Source: VXNE01 sp963664635 (lineage in GTDB: Bacteria > Pseudomonadota > Gammaproteobacteria > Pseudomonadales > Azotimanducaceae). Taken from it: a DNA stretch of 64,000 bases. Positions 36,045 to 44,086 of this stretch are shown here, piece after piece. The DNA is taken from assembly GCA_963664635.1 (NCBI GenBank), contig OY761542.1, positions 5,146,001 through 5,210,000 on the forward strand. Direction: 5' to 3'. The translations under genes were made by a program, and so were the position numbers. Below the pieces are notes generated by a model. It made no database searches, had not been told where the DNA came from, and was given only the letters and a program-made list of their open reading frames with translations. Each line of letters begins with the position of its first letter. Position 1 is the stretch's first letter.

Positions 36045-37363
36045 GCCGCGGCGCCCCGGCCGGCGAGCGCCGCGGCGAACCGATCCGCGACCCGCCCCTC
36101 CCAGTTCGCCAGGAATCGCCGCTGGTCGCCCGCGATCTCGCGCGCCAAGCGCGCCGGGCGCAGCGCATCGAGATCGACGAGGGACACCGTCCCGCGCGCG
36201 ACGACGAAGTTGGCGGCCTTGGTGTCCCTGTGGGTGAGACCTTCACGCGCCAGCGCCTCGAACAGACGTCCGACGGCACCGGCCGTCGCCTCGTCGAGAC
36301 CGTGGCGGGCGACGTGCTCGTCGAGGGGCACCCCACCGAGATCCTCGAGAACGAGATACGCCGGGCCGCGGCCGCGCGGGATCACCACCGCCAGGGGCCG
36401 CGCCGTGGCGATCATCCGAAAGCACAGCCGATGTCCGTTTACCCACGCCCGGCGCGCCCGCCGCGTCTTGGCGTTGTAGCGCTTCACGACATAGCGCCGC
36501 TCTCCCGCCGCGACCCGGACGACGGTCGAGGTATTGCCGTCCTTCAGTCGCGCAGCCGCATTGACCACCGTGTCCGGAGACCTGAGCACGCGCTCGAGCT
36601 CCGGGCACATCGCGGCCCTCTCGTACACCACCGCCCGGTCATCGTGGCGCCGCACGTCGAACTGCGTGCAGGGGCGCAGCGTCTTGGCGAGGAAGCGGCG
36701 CACGCGGCGGCGCTGCCGGCGAGCGGTCGACACGTGCAGATGTGCGCATTCCCCCTCGTCCGCCCCCCAGTTCCTCGCGTCACAGTACTGGCGATAGCTC
36801 CGCTCCACGGCCGCGGGGTCCGCGTCGAGCGTGGCGAGCTGCAGTGCGAGCGCGGCAAGCCCTCCGCGGCGGCCCATGCGCCGTGCGCGCACCCCGTCGC
36901 CGTCGATCACGAAGACGCGGTCCCCCGCCGCCTCCGCCGACGCCTCCCTCGCCACCACGAAGTTGCCGGGGTGCGGATCGGTCTGGACAACGCCCGCGGC
37001 GTGCAGCGTGGCATTCAGCGCGACAATGGCGTCCGCGTCACCGCGGTCCGCCGGACGCCCGGACAACCAATCGACGGCAATCCACCAGCCCTCCTCGAAG
37101 CGCCCGTCGGCGACGTTTCCGGGCACCGGTACCCCTGCCCGCGCAATGCGCGACAGGCCGCGCTGCTCGCGCCGAAAGCGGCGTCGCGCCCCGCTTCCGA
37201 AAAACAGCTTCACCGCCACTTGCCGTCCATCGAGGCGGCCACGGGCGACCAGGCGCCGCCCCGGTAGGTGTCGCAGGATCTCCAGGCATTCGATCGCGAC
37301 GGACCGTTCGCCGGCCCGCCCGTCGACCGCGAACGGCGCCGCTCGGGCTTCGACCCCGCTCAT
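36041..37363 (-). CDS. LPS core kinase-like protein with two kinase-fold halves (WapQ-like)
   Basis: 440 residues related to lipopolysaccharide (Kdo/WaaP) kinases. Both halves look kinase-like: the N-terminal half has QVAVKLFFGSGARRRFRREQ and a loop VVQTDPHPGNFVV with VFVIDGDGV, and the C-terminal half has RRYVVKRYNAKTRRARRAW, GLTHRDTKAANFVV and VSLVDLDALRP. The catalytic HRD-type Asp is clearest in the C-terminal half; the first half has QTDPHPGN. The ATG at 37363 overlaps the waaP stop. The position matches the extra kinases in the P. aeruginosa core cluster. Confidence 0.8.
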   Translation of the reverse strand: MSGVEARAAPFAVDGRAGERSVAIECLEILRHLPGRRLVARGRLDGRQVAVKLFFGSGARRRFRREQRGLSRIARAGVPVPGNVADGRFEEGWWIAVDWLSGRPADRGDADAIVALNATLHAAGVVQTDPHPGNFVVAREASAEAAGDRVFVIDGDGVRARRMGRRGGLAALALQLATLDADPAAVERSYRQYCDARNWGADEGECAHLHVSTARRQRRRVRRFLAKTLRPCTQFDVRRHDDRAVVYERAAMCPELERVLRSPDTVVNAAARLKDGNTSTVVRVAAGERRYVVKRYNAKTRRARRAWVNGHRLCFRMIATARPLAVVIPRGRGPAYLVLEDLGGVPLDEHVARHGLDEATAGAVGRLFEALAREGLTHRDTKAANFVVARGTVSLVDLDALRPARLAREIAGDQRRFLANWEGRVADRFAAALAGRGAAA

Positions 37364-38193
37364 GGGGCCGGAGGTCGGCGTCTGGCTCCGGGCGCGATCC
37401 CGCGTTCGACCGCTTTCTTCAGCAGCCGCCCGGCACGCCGGTCCACGCGGCGCCAGAGGCGCGGATCCCTGCGCAGCGCCTCTCGCAACGGCAGGCCCGT
37501 GTATCGCGCCACGAAGCGACACCGGTCCGCTCGCGACAGTTCCAGGTGCAGCGTCGAGAAGCGCAGTGCCGCAAGATCGCGCAGCACCCAGCGGCGGGGC
37601 GTACGTGACCGGACCTGCGCGCGGTGGAGGTCGATGACCGCCACGCGCGCCTCCCCTCGCGCCAGCGCGCGCGTGTCCGCGAGCACGTGGCAAAGGTAGT
37701 AGTCCCGGTGGTTGAGCCCGCCGGCGTGCAGCGCACGGGTCAGGTCGGCAAGGGCGAAGATCAGGGCCCGCCGCAGGGCCGGTCGCGGCGGCGCGGCCTG
37801 CCATCCGTCGGTGACGTCCTCGAGGCTCGCGTATCCCTCCAGCGCGTCGCAGACCACGAACGACCGCTCCCGTGCCGGGTTGCTCCCCCGGCTGCCGAAC
37901 GCGGCGACCCGAGGGGCGGGGATGCCCCGTTCAGCGAGGTGCTGGCAGGCGGCGTACTCCTGGCGCGACCCCGTGACCGGGGCCTTGAAGCTCGCCAGGT
38001 TCTTCAGAATCTCGCCCCAGCCCACGCCTTCGTGCATCTTGGCGAAGTAGACCGAGCCGCTCTCCTCGAAGCGGATCGTGCGCCGCGACTTGACCGCGCG
38101 GAAAGTCTCTCCACGCAGGTTCCACACGACGTCGAAGGGGTCGCGCCCGCACCAGGCGGCCTTCAGGTCGTCACGCAGATAGAGCTCGGCCAC
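37360..38193 (-). CDS. waaP: LPS core heptose(I) kinase WaaP/RfaP
   Basis: 277-residue kinase that phosphorylates the first core heptose and thus stabilises the outer membrane. Conserved blocks include RTIRFEESGSVYFAKMHEGVG, GVGWGEILKNL, GLNHRDYYLCHVL with the catalytic Asp, and VIDLHRAQVR with the metal-binding Asp. The start overlaps the end of the WaaG-like gene by 23 bp and its stop overlaps the next kinase gene, giving a tightly coupled operon. Confidence 0.94.
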   Translation of the reverse strand: MAELYLRDDLKAAWCGRDPFDVVWNLRGETFRAVKSRRTIRFEESGSVYFAKMHEGVGWGEILKNLASFKAPVTGSRQEYAACQHLAERGIPAPRVAAFGSRGSNPARERSFVVCDALEGYASLEDVTDGWQAAPPRPALRRALIFALADLTRALHAGGLNHRDYYLCHVLADTRALARGEARVAVIDLHRAQVRSRTPRRWVLRDLAALRFSTLHLELSRADRCRFVARYTGLPLREALRRDPRLWRRVDRRAGRLLKKAVERGIAPGARRRPPAP

Positions 38194-40426
38194 GGCGTTT
38201 CACGCGTTCGTCGATCAATGCGGCCACCTCGGCTACACCCTCGAACGGCGCATCCGCAAGGTACCTTGCCGCGTTCACGCTCCAGCCTTCGCGGCGCCCG
38301 CCGTCGAGCGCCTCGATGAGCGCGCCGCGGAACGCGTCGTGTTCGTACGGGGCCTCGAGCACGCTGCCCGCGCCCGCCCGCGCGACCTGTTCGCTGTGCC
38401 CGACATCCGCGAGGGTCAGCACCGGCAGTCCCGCGGCCAGCGCATCGAGCACCGGGTAGCCTGCGACGTCGCGGTAGGGCACGTGTACCAGGAGATCCGC
38501 CGCCCGGTAGCAGGCTCCCGCGTCCCGCGCGTCGTCGAAGAGGACGCGTTCCGACAGGCCCAGTCCCGGCGCCATCGGGCGCATGCCGGCGGGCGCGTCC
38601 CGGGCGACCAGGTGCAGGCACCCCCGCCATCGCTCCGGCAGCGCCGCCACCGCCATCAGCACGCGGTCGAGTCCCGAGGCGCCGGCGCAGAGCAGGACGC
38701 AGCCATCGGGCGACACCCCCCAGTCTCGCCGCACGTCTTCTCTCGTGGGCGCCGGACCCCTCGGGCGGGAAAGCCGCGCGCGGCGGAGCGGAGCGACGAT
38801 TTCCGGTGCCACGTCGTAGTGGTCGCGGTGGTCCGCGGCCCACGACGCACTCCTGGCCAGGACGGTCGTGCCGCCCCCGAAGACGGCGGCCTCCGAGCCC
38901 GCGAGTTGCCGGAAACGCGGGGTACTGCGGTACAGGCGCGTGCGCAGACGCTCCGCCTCCCGGACCGCACAGGGCTCCTCCGCCAGGCACAGGTCGAGCC
39001 CCGGCATCTTGTTGAAGCCAACCACGCAGTGCACCGGATTGCGCCGCAGGGCGCCGCTCACCCACCGCTCGAAGCGCTCGATGCGCTTGTGGCCTGCCAT
39101 CGAGGCCACGGGAACGACGACCACGTCCACCCCGGTCACCGCCTGCGCCCCCGCCTGCCAGGACAACGTGTATACGCGGACCTGCCAGTCCCTGGCACGG
39201 CAGGCCTCGGCGAGTGCCAGGAGGTCCTCCGAGACGCCGTCCCGGCCGTTGACCCGGTGCGCGCAGAGCGCCACCGTCGGCTGAATGTCGCCACGCACGA
39301 ACCGCTCGATCAGGTCGCAGGCCGTTCGGGCACGCCCCCCAAGCACCCCGCTCGCGGCGAGGCCGCGGCCATTCTCGCTCCACGCGGCGCGCCGCGGCGA
39401 CGTGAGAATCTCCCGAAGTTCGCCGCCGAATCGCTCCTGGTCGAATGGCGAGGGAGACACGATCCCCGCGTCCGCGCGCTGGACATGGGGTGCGAACCCG
39501 CAAACGTCGGTCACGAGCACGGGCAGTCCCGCGGCCATGGCCTCGAGGACGACCAGGCCCGCCGCTTCGTTGTAGGCCGGCAGCACGAGCGCATCCGCGC
39601 CGCGCAGCAGTTCGGGTACGTCGCCGCGACCGCCGGCGAAGCGCACGTGTCCGGCGACGCCGAGCCGGGCAGCGAGCCGGGCGAAGGGTCGGGCGTTGTC
39701 CTCGCCCACCACCAGGAGCGCGGTGTGGGCGCCGGCCTTCTGCAGGGTGGCCAACCCCCGGATCGCCCGGTCGAGTCCCTTGGTCACGAAGCCCGACCCC
39801 ACGAAGAGGAGCACCCTCGCTTCGTCGGGAAGATCGAACTCGCGCCGCAGCCAGCGTGACGCCTCGCCGCGGTCCGCGCCGTCTTCTCCCACTTCCACCC
39901 CCGGAGGCACCCCCGGAGGCACCCCCGGAGGCAACGGGAAGAACCGCTCGTCCGGCGTGCCGTAGTAACGCTTGAACACCGGCTGCTGCGCGGGCGCGAC
40001 CGTGAGCACCTTCACGGGGCGCTCGCCGTCGAACACCGCCCGTTCGAAACCCGCGAAGTGCCGGTAGCGGGGCAGGAGCCGGTAGTACCAGCCCCGCTGC
40101 TCGCGCGCCTTTTCCTCGTAACAGGAGTCGCCGGCGACGTACACATCGAGGCCCGGCATCTTGTTGAATCCGATCACGAGGTCCACCGGGGATTCCCGCA
40201 GGTGCTCCCCCACCCACCGCGCAAACCGCCGATACCGGGCCGGGCCGGTCAGGCCCCGCGCGGGGACCGCGATCTTCTCGACGCCGTCCGGCGGCGGTTC
40301 CTCCCAGCGCAGGGCGTACGCCCGCACGGCGTGGCCCCTGCGCACGCACTCCTCCGCGACCGCGGCGAGATCCCGCGCGACCCCCCCGTAAGAGAAGTAC
40401 TTGAAGATGCAGAAGGCGAACTTCAC
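38171..40426 (-). CDS. Tandem WaaG-like glycosyltransferase, second domain degenerate
   Basis: 751 residues, about twice the length of WaaG (about 370). Residues 1 to about 370 are a canonical GT-B WaaG-type enzyme: FKYFSYGGVARDLAAVAEE, VIGFNKMPGLDVYVAGD, and the E-x7-E motif in YNEAAGLVVLEAM. The second half repeats the plan with VVGFNKMPGLDLCLAEE, but the E-x7-E pair is D-x7-D (YRDVAGYPVLDAL) and the K of the sugar-nucleotide site (FVTKGLD in domain 1) is lost. The second domain may be structural or bind substrate only. The start is the GTG at 40426. It lies upstream of waaP, the WaaG position in Pseudomonas. Confidence 0.85.
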   Translation of the reverse strand: MKFAFCIFKYFSYGGVARDLAAVAEECVRRGHAVRAYALRWEEPPPDGVEKIAVPARGLTGPARYRRFARWVGEHLRESPVDLVIGFNKMPGLDVYVAGDSCYEEKAREQRGWYYRLLPRYRHFAGFERAVFDGERPVKVLTVAPAQQPVFKRYYGTPDERFFPLPPGVPPGVPPGVEVGEDGADRGEASRWLRREFDLPDEARVLLFVGSGFVTKGLDRAIRGLATLQKAGAHTALLVVGEDNARPFARLAARLGVAGHVRFAGGRGDVPELLRGADALVLPAYNEAAGLVVLEAMAAGLPVLVTDVCGFAPHVQRADAGIVSPSPFDQERFGGELREILTSPRRAAWSENGRGLAASGVLGGRARTACDLIERFVRGDIQPTVALCAHRVNGRDGVSEDLLALAEACRARDWQVRVYTLSWQAGAQAVTGVDVVVVPVASMAGHKRIERFERWVSGALRRNPVHCVVGFNKMPGLDLCLAEEPCAVREAERLRTRLYRSTPRFRQLAGSEAAVFGGGTTVLARSASWAADHRDHYDVAPEIVAPLRRARLSRPRGPAPTREDVRRDWGVSPDGCVLLCAGASGLDRVLMAVAALPERWRGCLHLVARDAPAGMRPMAPGLGLSERVLFDDARDAGACYRAADLLVHVPYRDVAGYPVLDALAAGLPVLTLADVGHSEQVARAGAGSVLEAPYEHDAFRGALIEALDGGRREGWSVNAARYLADAPFEGVAEVAALIDERVKRRGRALSA
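39896..39931 (-). repeat. 12-bp tandem repeat encoding PPGV x3
   Basis: Three exact copies of CACCCCCGGAGG lie in tandem within the first domain of the WaaG-like gene, giving PPGVPPGVPPGV in the product. Loss or gain of one unit keeps the frame, so length polymorphism is likely. The added polyproline is the kind of sequence that EF-P (encoded at 7.5 kb) relieves. Confidence 0.85.
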
Positions 40427-40457
40427 GCCGTCGGCCTCCGCACCCCGCGTTCCCGCC

Positions 40458-40949
40458 CTACCGCGCGCGAAGCTCGATCCTGGCCACCTCCCCGGGAGCC
40501 TCCTCGACCTCGATGACAAACGTGTCCGGGGTGGGCCGGCTGTAGGTCAGCGTACGAAAGCCCCCCTCCGACGTCGCCTCGAAGGACACCCGGTTCTCTC
40601 CGAGTTCCCGCAGCGCCAGGGTCTGCGGGCCCGGGGTCCGGGGAGCGAAGCCGGGGTTCCATTGCTGAATGCGGAGCATCAGGGTGTCGTCCTCCTCCTC
40701 GACCACGATCAGTTCGACCATGGACGTGGCGCCGTTCCCGGTCAGGCGCACCAGCGACGCGATCGATCCATCGACGGGCAGGATCCAGTTCTCCTCCAGG
40801 ACCAGGCCCGTGTCGCCGAGCGGAGCCGCCCAGGAGCCGGTCATCCAGGAGAGGTCACCCACCGTCGGCGGCTCCTCGGCCCCCGCCTGGCCGAGCCAGG
40901 CTGCCGACACGACGATCAGGATCCACCGAAACACTCGACGATGCTGCAT
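40458..40949 (-). CDS. DUF6265-like exported protein
   Basis: 163 residues with a signal peptide (RRVFRWILIVVSAAWLGQAGA, residues about 4-24) and then a small beta-rich domain that opens LSWMTGSWAAPL and contains EENWILPVDGSIASLVRL, as in DUF6265 proteins. The function is unknown. The ATG at 40949 puts the signal peptide at the N-terminus. It lies between waaC and the WaaG-like gene, on the same strand, and is not part of the usual core cluster. Confidence 0.7.
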   Translation of the reverse strand: MQHRRVFRWILIVVSAAWLGQAGAEEPPTVGDLSWMTGSWAAPLGDTGLVLEENWILPVDGSIASLVRLTGNGATSMVELIVVEEEDDTLMLRIQQWNPGFAPRTPGPQTLALRELGENRVSFEATSEGGFRTLTYSRPTPDTFVIEVEEAPGEVARIELRAR

Positions 40950-41018
40950 GGCTGGCGCTACCCATTGGAGAAGTGGCCGCACCTTACCGTATCGAAACAC
41001 CGTATCGAAACGGAATTC

Positions 41019-42053
41019 TCAGTCGTCCCCCGCTGCGGTCGCCGCGATCGCGCGCGTCATTTCCGCCCAGACGCGGTCCGGGTGCACGTCCGCAAAGCAG
41101 GCCGGAACCACGGCCTCTCCCTGCCAGGCCACGGACGGACCCCGGTAGCGACAGGTCCGGGACAGGCATGGCGAACAGCCGAGTTCCGACTGGAGGCTGT
41201 GCGCCCGCGCGCCGCGGCAGCCGGTGCGGCGGACGTCCGTCGGTCCGAAGACCACCACGGTCGGCCGGCCGAGGGCCGCCGCGAGGTGCGAGAGGCCGCT
41301 GTCCACGCCGACGACCGCCGACGCCCCCGCGAGCAGCGCGATCACGTCCGCGAGGGGCATGGCGGTCGACACCTCCGCACCCGGCACCCGTGCGGCGACG
41401 GCTTCCGCGCGCCGCCGTTCCGCGTCGGACAGCCATGGCAGCACGGGCGTCAGCCCCGTGGCGACCGCCCGCTCGGCGATCGCCGTCCAGAAGCGCTCGG
41501 GCCAGTGCTTGGTGTTCCAGGTGGTGCCGTGGACGAGAACGCACGTGTTGCCGGTCCCCTGGCCCGATTCGAGCCCGAAAGCCGGTTGTCCGGCGGGGCA
41601 GTCGTAGCCCAGCGCCGCCGCGAAAAGCGCGCGCATCCGGTCCACCGCGTGACCTCCCCGGGGCACCGGCAGGCGGCGTGTGTAAAGCGCGGACGCCAGC
41701 GGCTCCCGCGCGCTGGCGCGATCGAACCCCGCGTACTCCGCGGCGCGGGACCAGCGCCCCACGACCGCGCTCTTGATGAGACCCTGGGCATCGAGGGCGA
41801 GGCCGTAGCGTTCGCGCCGCAAGGCGGTCCGGAAAGCGCGGGCCTCCCCGAGGCTGCCCAGGACGGACCGGCGCCAGCGCCGCAGGGCCGCCGGAATCAC
41901 GCGGCGCACGCCGCGATGCAGCGCTGGCGCCGCCGCGAACCCCTCCTCCACGACCCAATCGAACGTGATGCCCTGCCGGGTGGCGTCCTCCACGGCCGGC
42001 AGCGTGTGCACGATGTCGCCGAGGGACGAAAGTTTGATCAGGAGGACGTGCAC
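41019..42053 (-). CDS. waaC: ADP-heptose:LPS heptosyltransferase I
   Basis: GT9 enzyme that adds the first heptose to Kdo2-lipid A. The 344-residue product begins VHVLLIKLSSLGDIVHTLPAV, has LVHGTTWNTKHWPERFW in the nucleotide-binding half and VVGVDSGLSHLAAALGRPTV. The GTG at 42053 overlaps waaF by 16 bp. Its place directly after waaF, downstream of ilvE, matches pseudomonads. Confidence 0.95.
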   Translation of the reverse strand: MHVLLIKLSSLGDIVHTLPAVEDATRQGITFDWVVEEGFAAAPALHRGVRRVIPAALRRWRRSVLGSLGEARAFRTALRRERYGLALDAQGLIKSAVVGRWSRAAEYAGFDRASAREPLASALYTRRLPVPRGGHAVDRMRALFAAALGYDCPAGQPAFGLESGQGTGNTCVLVHGTTWNTKHWPERFWTAIAERAVATGLTPVLPWLSDAERRRAEAVAARVPGAEVSTAMPLADVIALLAGASAVVGVDSGLSHLAAALGRPTVVVFGPTDVRRTGCRGARAHSLQSELGCSPCLSRTCRYRGPSVAWQGEAVVPACFADVHPDRVWAEMTRAIAATAAGDD

Positions 42054-43018
42054 GCGGCGATCTCCCCGAGCACGCGCTCGGGCCGCAGGTCGACCAGGCA
42101 GCGCTGGTGCCCCAGGGGACAGGTGCGCTGGAAGCAGGGGCTGCACGGCTGCGGCTCGCGGAGCACCACCGCCCGCCCTCCGAGCGGCGGCGTGAAATCC
42201 GGCGAGGTCGACCCGAACAGGGCGATCACGCGCCGGCCGAGGGCCGCAGCGACGTGCATCAGCCCGGAGTCGTTGGCCACTACGCAATCCGCCGCCGAGA
42301 GCAGGTCGATCGCCGTCGCGAGATCCGTCCGCCCGGCCAGGTTCACCGTTCCCGGCACGCGCACGGCGATGTCCTCGCACAGCGGTTGCTCGTCCGGGCC
42401 ACCGAAGAGCCACACCGCCTTGCCGTCGCCGGCGCAGCGCGCGGCCACCTCCGCGAAGTGCCTGGCCGGCCAGCGCTTGGCGGGACCGAAGGCGGCGCCC
42501 GGACAGAGCGCCACGACCGGATTGCCGGCCGGCAGATCGAGCCGTGCTCGCGCCGCCGCCCGGTTCTCGGGGTCGGCCCGCAGCTCCGGCGTCCCGCCCG
42601 TTCCACCCGCCAGCGCCGCGTAGCGTTCGACCAGGCGGGGCAGACGATCGGGCTCGAGGCGCCGTGCATCGTTCAGCACGGCGTAACGATGCTCCCCAAG
42701 CCAGCCCGTCCGCCGCGGGATGCGCGCGAACCACGGCACCAGCGCGGACTTGAACGTGTTGGGCAGGACGAAGGCCCGTTCGAAGCCGTGCGCGCGGAGC
42801 GACCGCCCGACCCGCAGGCGTTCTCCGAGCGCCAGCCCTCCATGACCGACCCCGAGCCGATGCACGGCGTCGATCCCCGGCATCCGCTCCGCCACGGGGG
42901 CCGTCGCAAGGGGGACGAGCATGTGGACCACGGCGCCGGAGTCGGCGAGCGTCGCGACCAGGGGTTGCGCCAAGACCATGTCGCCGACCCAGGCCGGCCC
43001 GACGACGAGCGTCTTCAC
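42038..43018 (-). CDS. waaF: ADP-heptose:LPS heptosyltransferase II
   Basis: GT9 enzyme that adds the second core heptose. The 326 residues include LVVGPAWVGDMVLAQPL, LCPGAAFGPAKRWPARHFAEV and CVVANDSGLMHVAAALGR, the markers that separate WaaF from WaaC. The start is the GTG at 43018. It lies 28 bp downstream of ilvE on the same strand and overlaps waaC. Confidence 0.95.
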   Translation of the reverse strand: MKTLVVGPAWVGDMVLAQPLVATLADSGAVVHMLVPLATAPVAERMPGIDAVHRLGVGHGGLALGERLRVGRSLRAHGFERAFVLPNTFKSALVPWFARIPRRTGWLGEHRYAVLNDARRLEPDRLPRLVERYAALAGGTGGTPELRADPENRAAARARLDLPAGNPVVALCPGAAFGPAKRWPARHFAEVAARCAGDGKAVWLFGGPDEQPLCEDIAVRVPGTVNLAGRTDLATAIDLLSAADCVVANDSGLMHVAAALGRRVIALFGSTSPDFTPPLGGRAVVLREPQPCSPCFQRTCPLGHQRCLVDLRPERVLGEIAACTSS

Positions 43019-43046
43019 GGCAAGCCGGCGGACGCCCGCGCCGCCG

Positions 43047-43982
43047 CTACGGGACCGGCGTATGCCACTCCGGATGCGCCTCGCGCCGGCCGCGGACCTG
43101 ATCGAAGTAGCGCGACTGCAGACGCTCCGTGACCGCGCCGCGTCGACCGTCGCCGATGCGGCGCCCGTCGAGCTCACGAATCGGGAGTACCTCTGCCGCC
43201 GTCCCGGTGAAGAACGCCTCGTCGGCGATGTAGACCTCGTCGCGGGTGATGCGGCGCTCCATGACTTCGTACTCCAGCTCGCGCGCGAACACGAGAATCG
43301 TGTCGCGGGTAATGCCCGGGAGGCAGGAGGTCAGTTCCGGCGTATGGATGACGCCGTCGCGCACGACGAACAGGTTCTCGCCGCTGCCTTCGGCCACGTA
43401 ACCCTCGTTGTCGAGCAACATGGCTTCGTCGCATCCCGCTTCGAGCGCCTCGCGCAGGGCGAGGATCGAATTGATGTAGTTGCCGTTCGCCTTCGCCTTG
43501 CACATCGTGATGTTGACGTGGTGCCGCGTATAGGACGACGTGCGCACCCGAATGCCCCGCTCGCGGGACTCCGGGTCCATGTAGTCCGGCCATGGCCAGC
43601 ACGCGATGGACACGTTCACCGAGAGCGCCTCGGCCCGCAGTCCCATCGCCTCGGACCCGAGGTACACCACGGGGCGCAGGTACCCCTCGTCGAGCCCGTT
43701 GGCCGCCAGCACCTCGCACTGCGCGGCGTTCAGTTCCTCGCGCGTGTAGGGGATCCGGAGGCCGAGGATATGGGCCGAGTCGAACAGCCGGTCCGTGTGC
43801 TCGCGCAGCCGGAAGACGCTCGGACCGCTCGGGGTGGCGTATGCGCGCACCCCCTCGAACACCCCCACGCCGTAGTGCAGCGTGTGCGTCAGCACGTGGA
43901 CGCGGGCGTCCCGCCATTCGACGAGTGCGCCGTTCATCCAGATGTAACCGTCGCGGTCGGCGAACGATCGGTCAGCCACCAT
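43047..43982 (-). CDS. ilvE: Branched-chain amino acid aminotransferase
   Basis: PLP-dependent class IV aminotransferase of 311 residues, last step in leucine, isoleucine and valine synthesis. It has HTLHYGVGVFEGVRAY, the PLP lysine in MCKAKANGNYINSILA, EGYVAEGSGENLFVV and DEAFFTGTAAEVLPI. The start is an ATG at 43982. Its position between glnE and waaF is the same as in Pseudomonas aeruginosa. Confidence 0.96.
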   Translation of the reverse strand: MVADRSFADRDGYIWMNGALVEWRDARVHVLTHTLHYGVGVFEGVRAYATPSGPSVFRLREHTDRLFDSAHILGLRIPYTREELNAAQCEVLAANGLDEGYLRPVVYLGSEAMGLRAEALSVNVSIACWPWPDYMDPESRERGIRVRTSSYTRHHVNITMCKAKANGNYINSILALREALEAGCDEAMLLDNEGYVAEGSGENLFVVRDGVIHTPELTSCLPGITRDTILVFARELEYEVMERRITRDEVYIADEAFFTGTAAEVLPIRELDGRRIGDGRRGAVTERLQSRYFDQVRGRREAHPEWHTPVP

Positions 43983-44053
43983 TGCCTGTCAGTCCTCGTG
44001 GCGCGCCGGCGCACTGCCACCGTGCACCGTCGCCCCTGCAGCGCGGGGTCGCC

Positions 44054-44059
44054 ATTGTA
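44054..44059 (-). promoter_or_regulatory. Possible -10 element for ilvE
   Basis: On the minus strand the hexamer TACAAT lies about 75 bases upstream of the ilvE start, in the 104-bp gap after glnE. It is close to the sigma-70 consensus, but the expected -35 position is GC-rich and not recognisable, so an activator would be needed. Confidence 0.35.
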
Positions 44060-44086
44060 CAGCCCGACCCGACGACTCGCCCGCGC

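Noticed and set aside
39896..39931. Short regular repeats considered as a CRISPR array
   Set aside because: 12-bp units in direct tandem without spacers, inside a coding gene.
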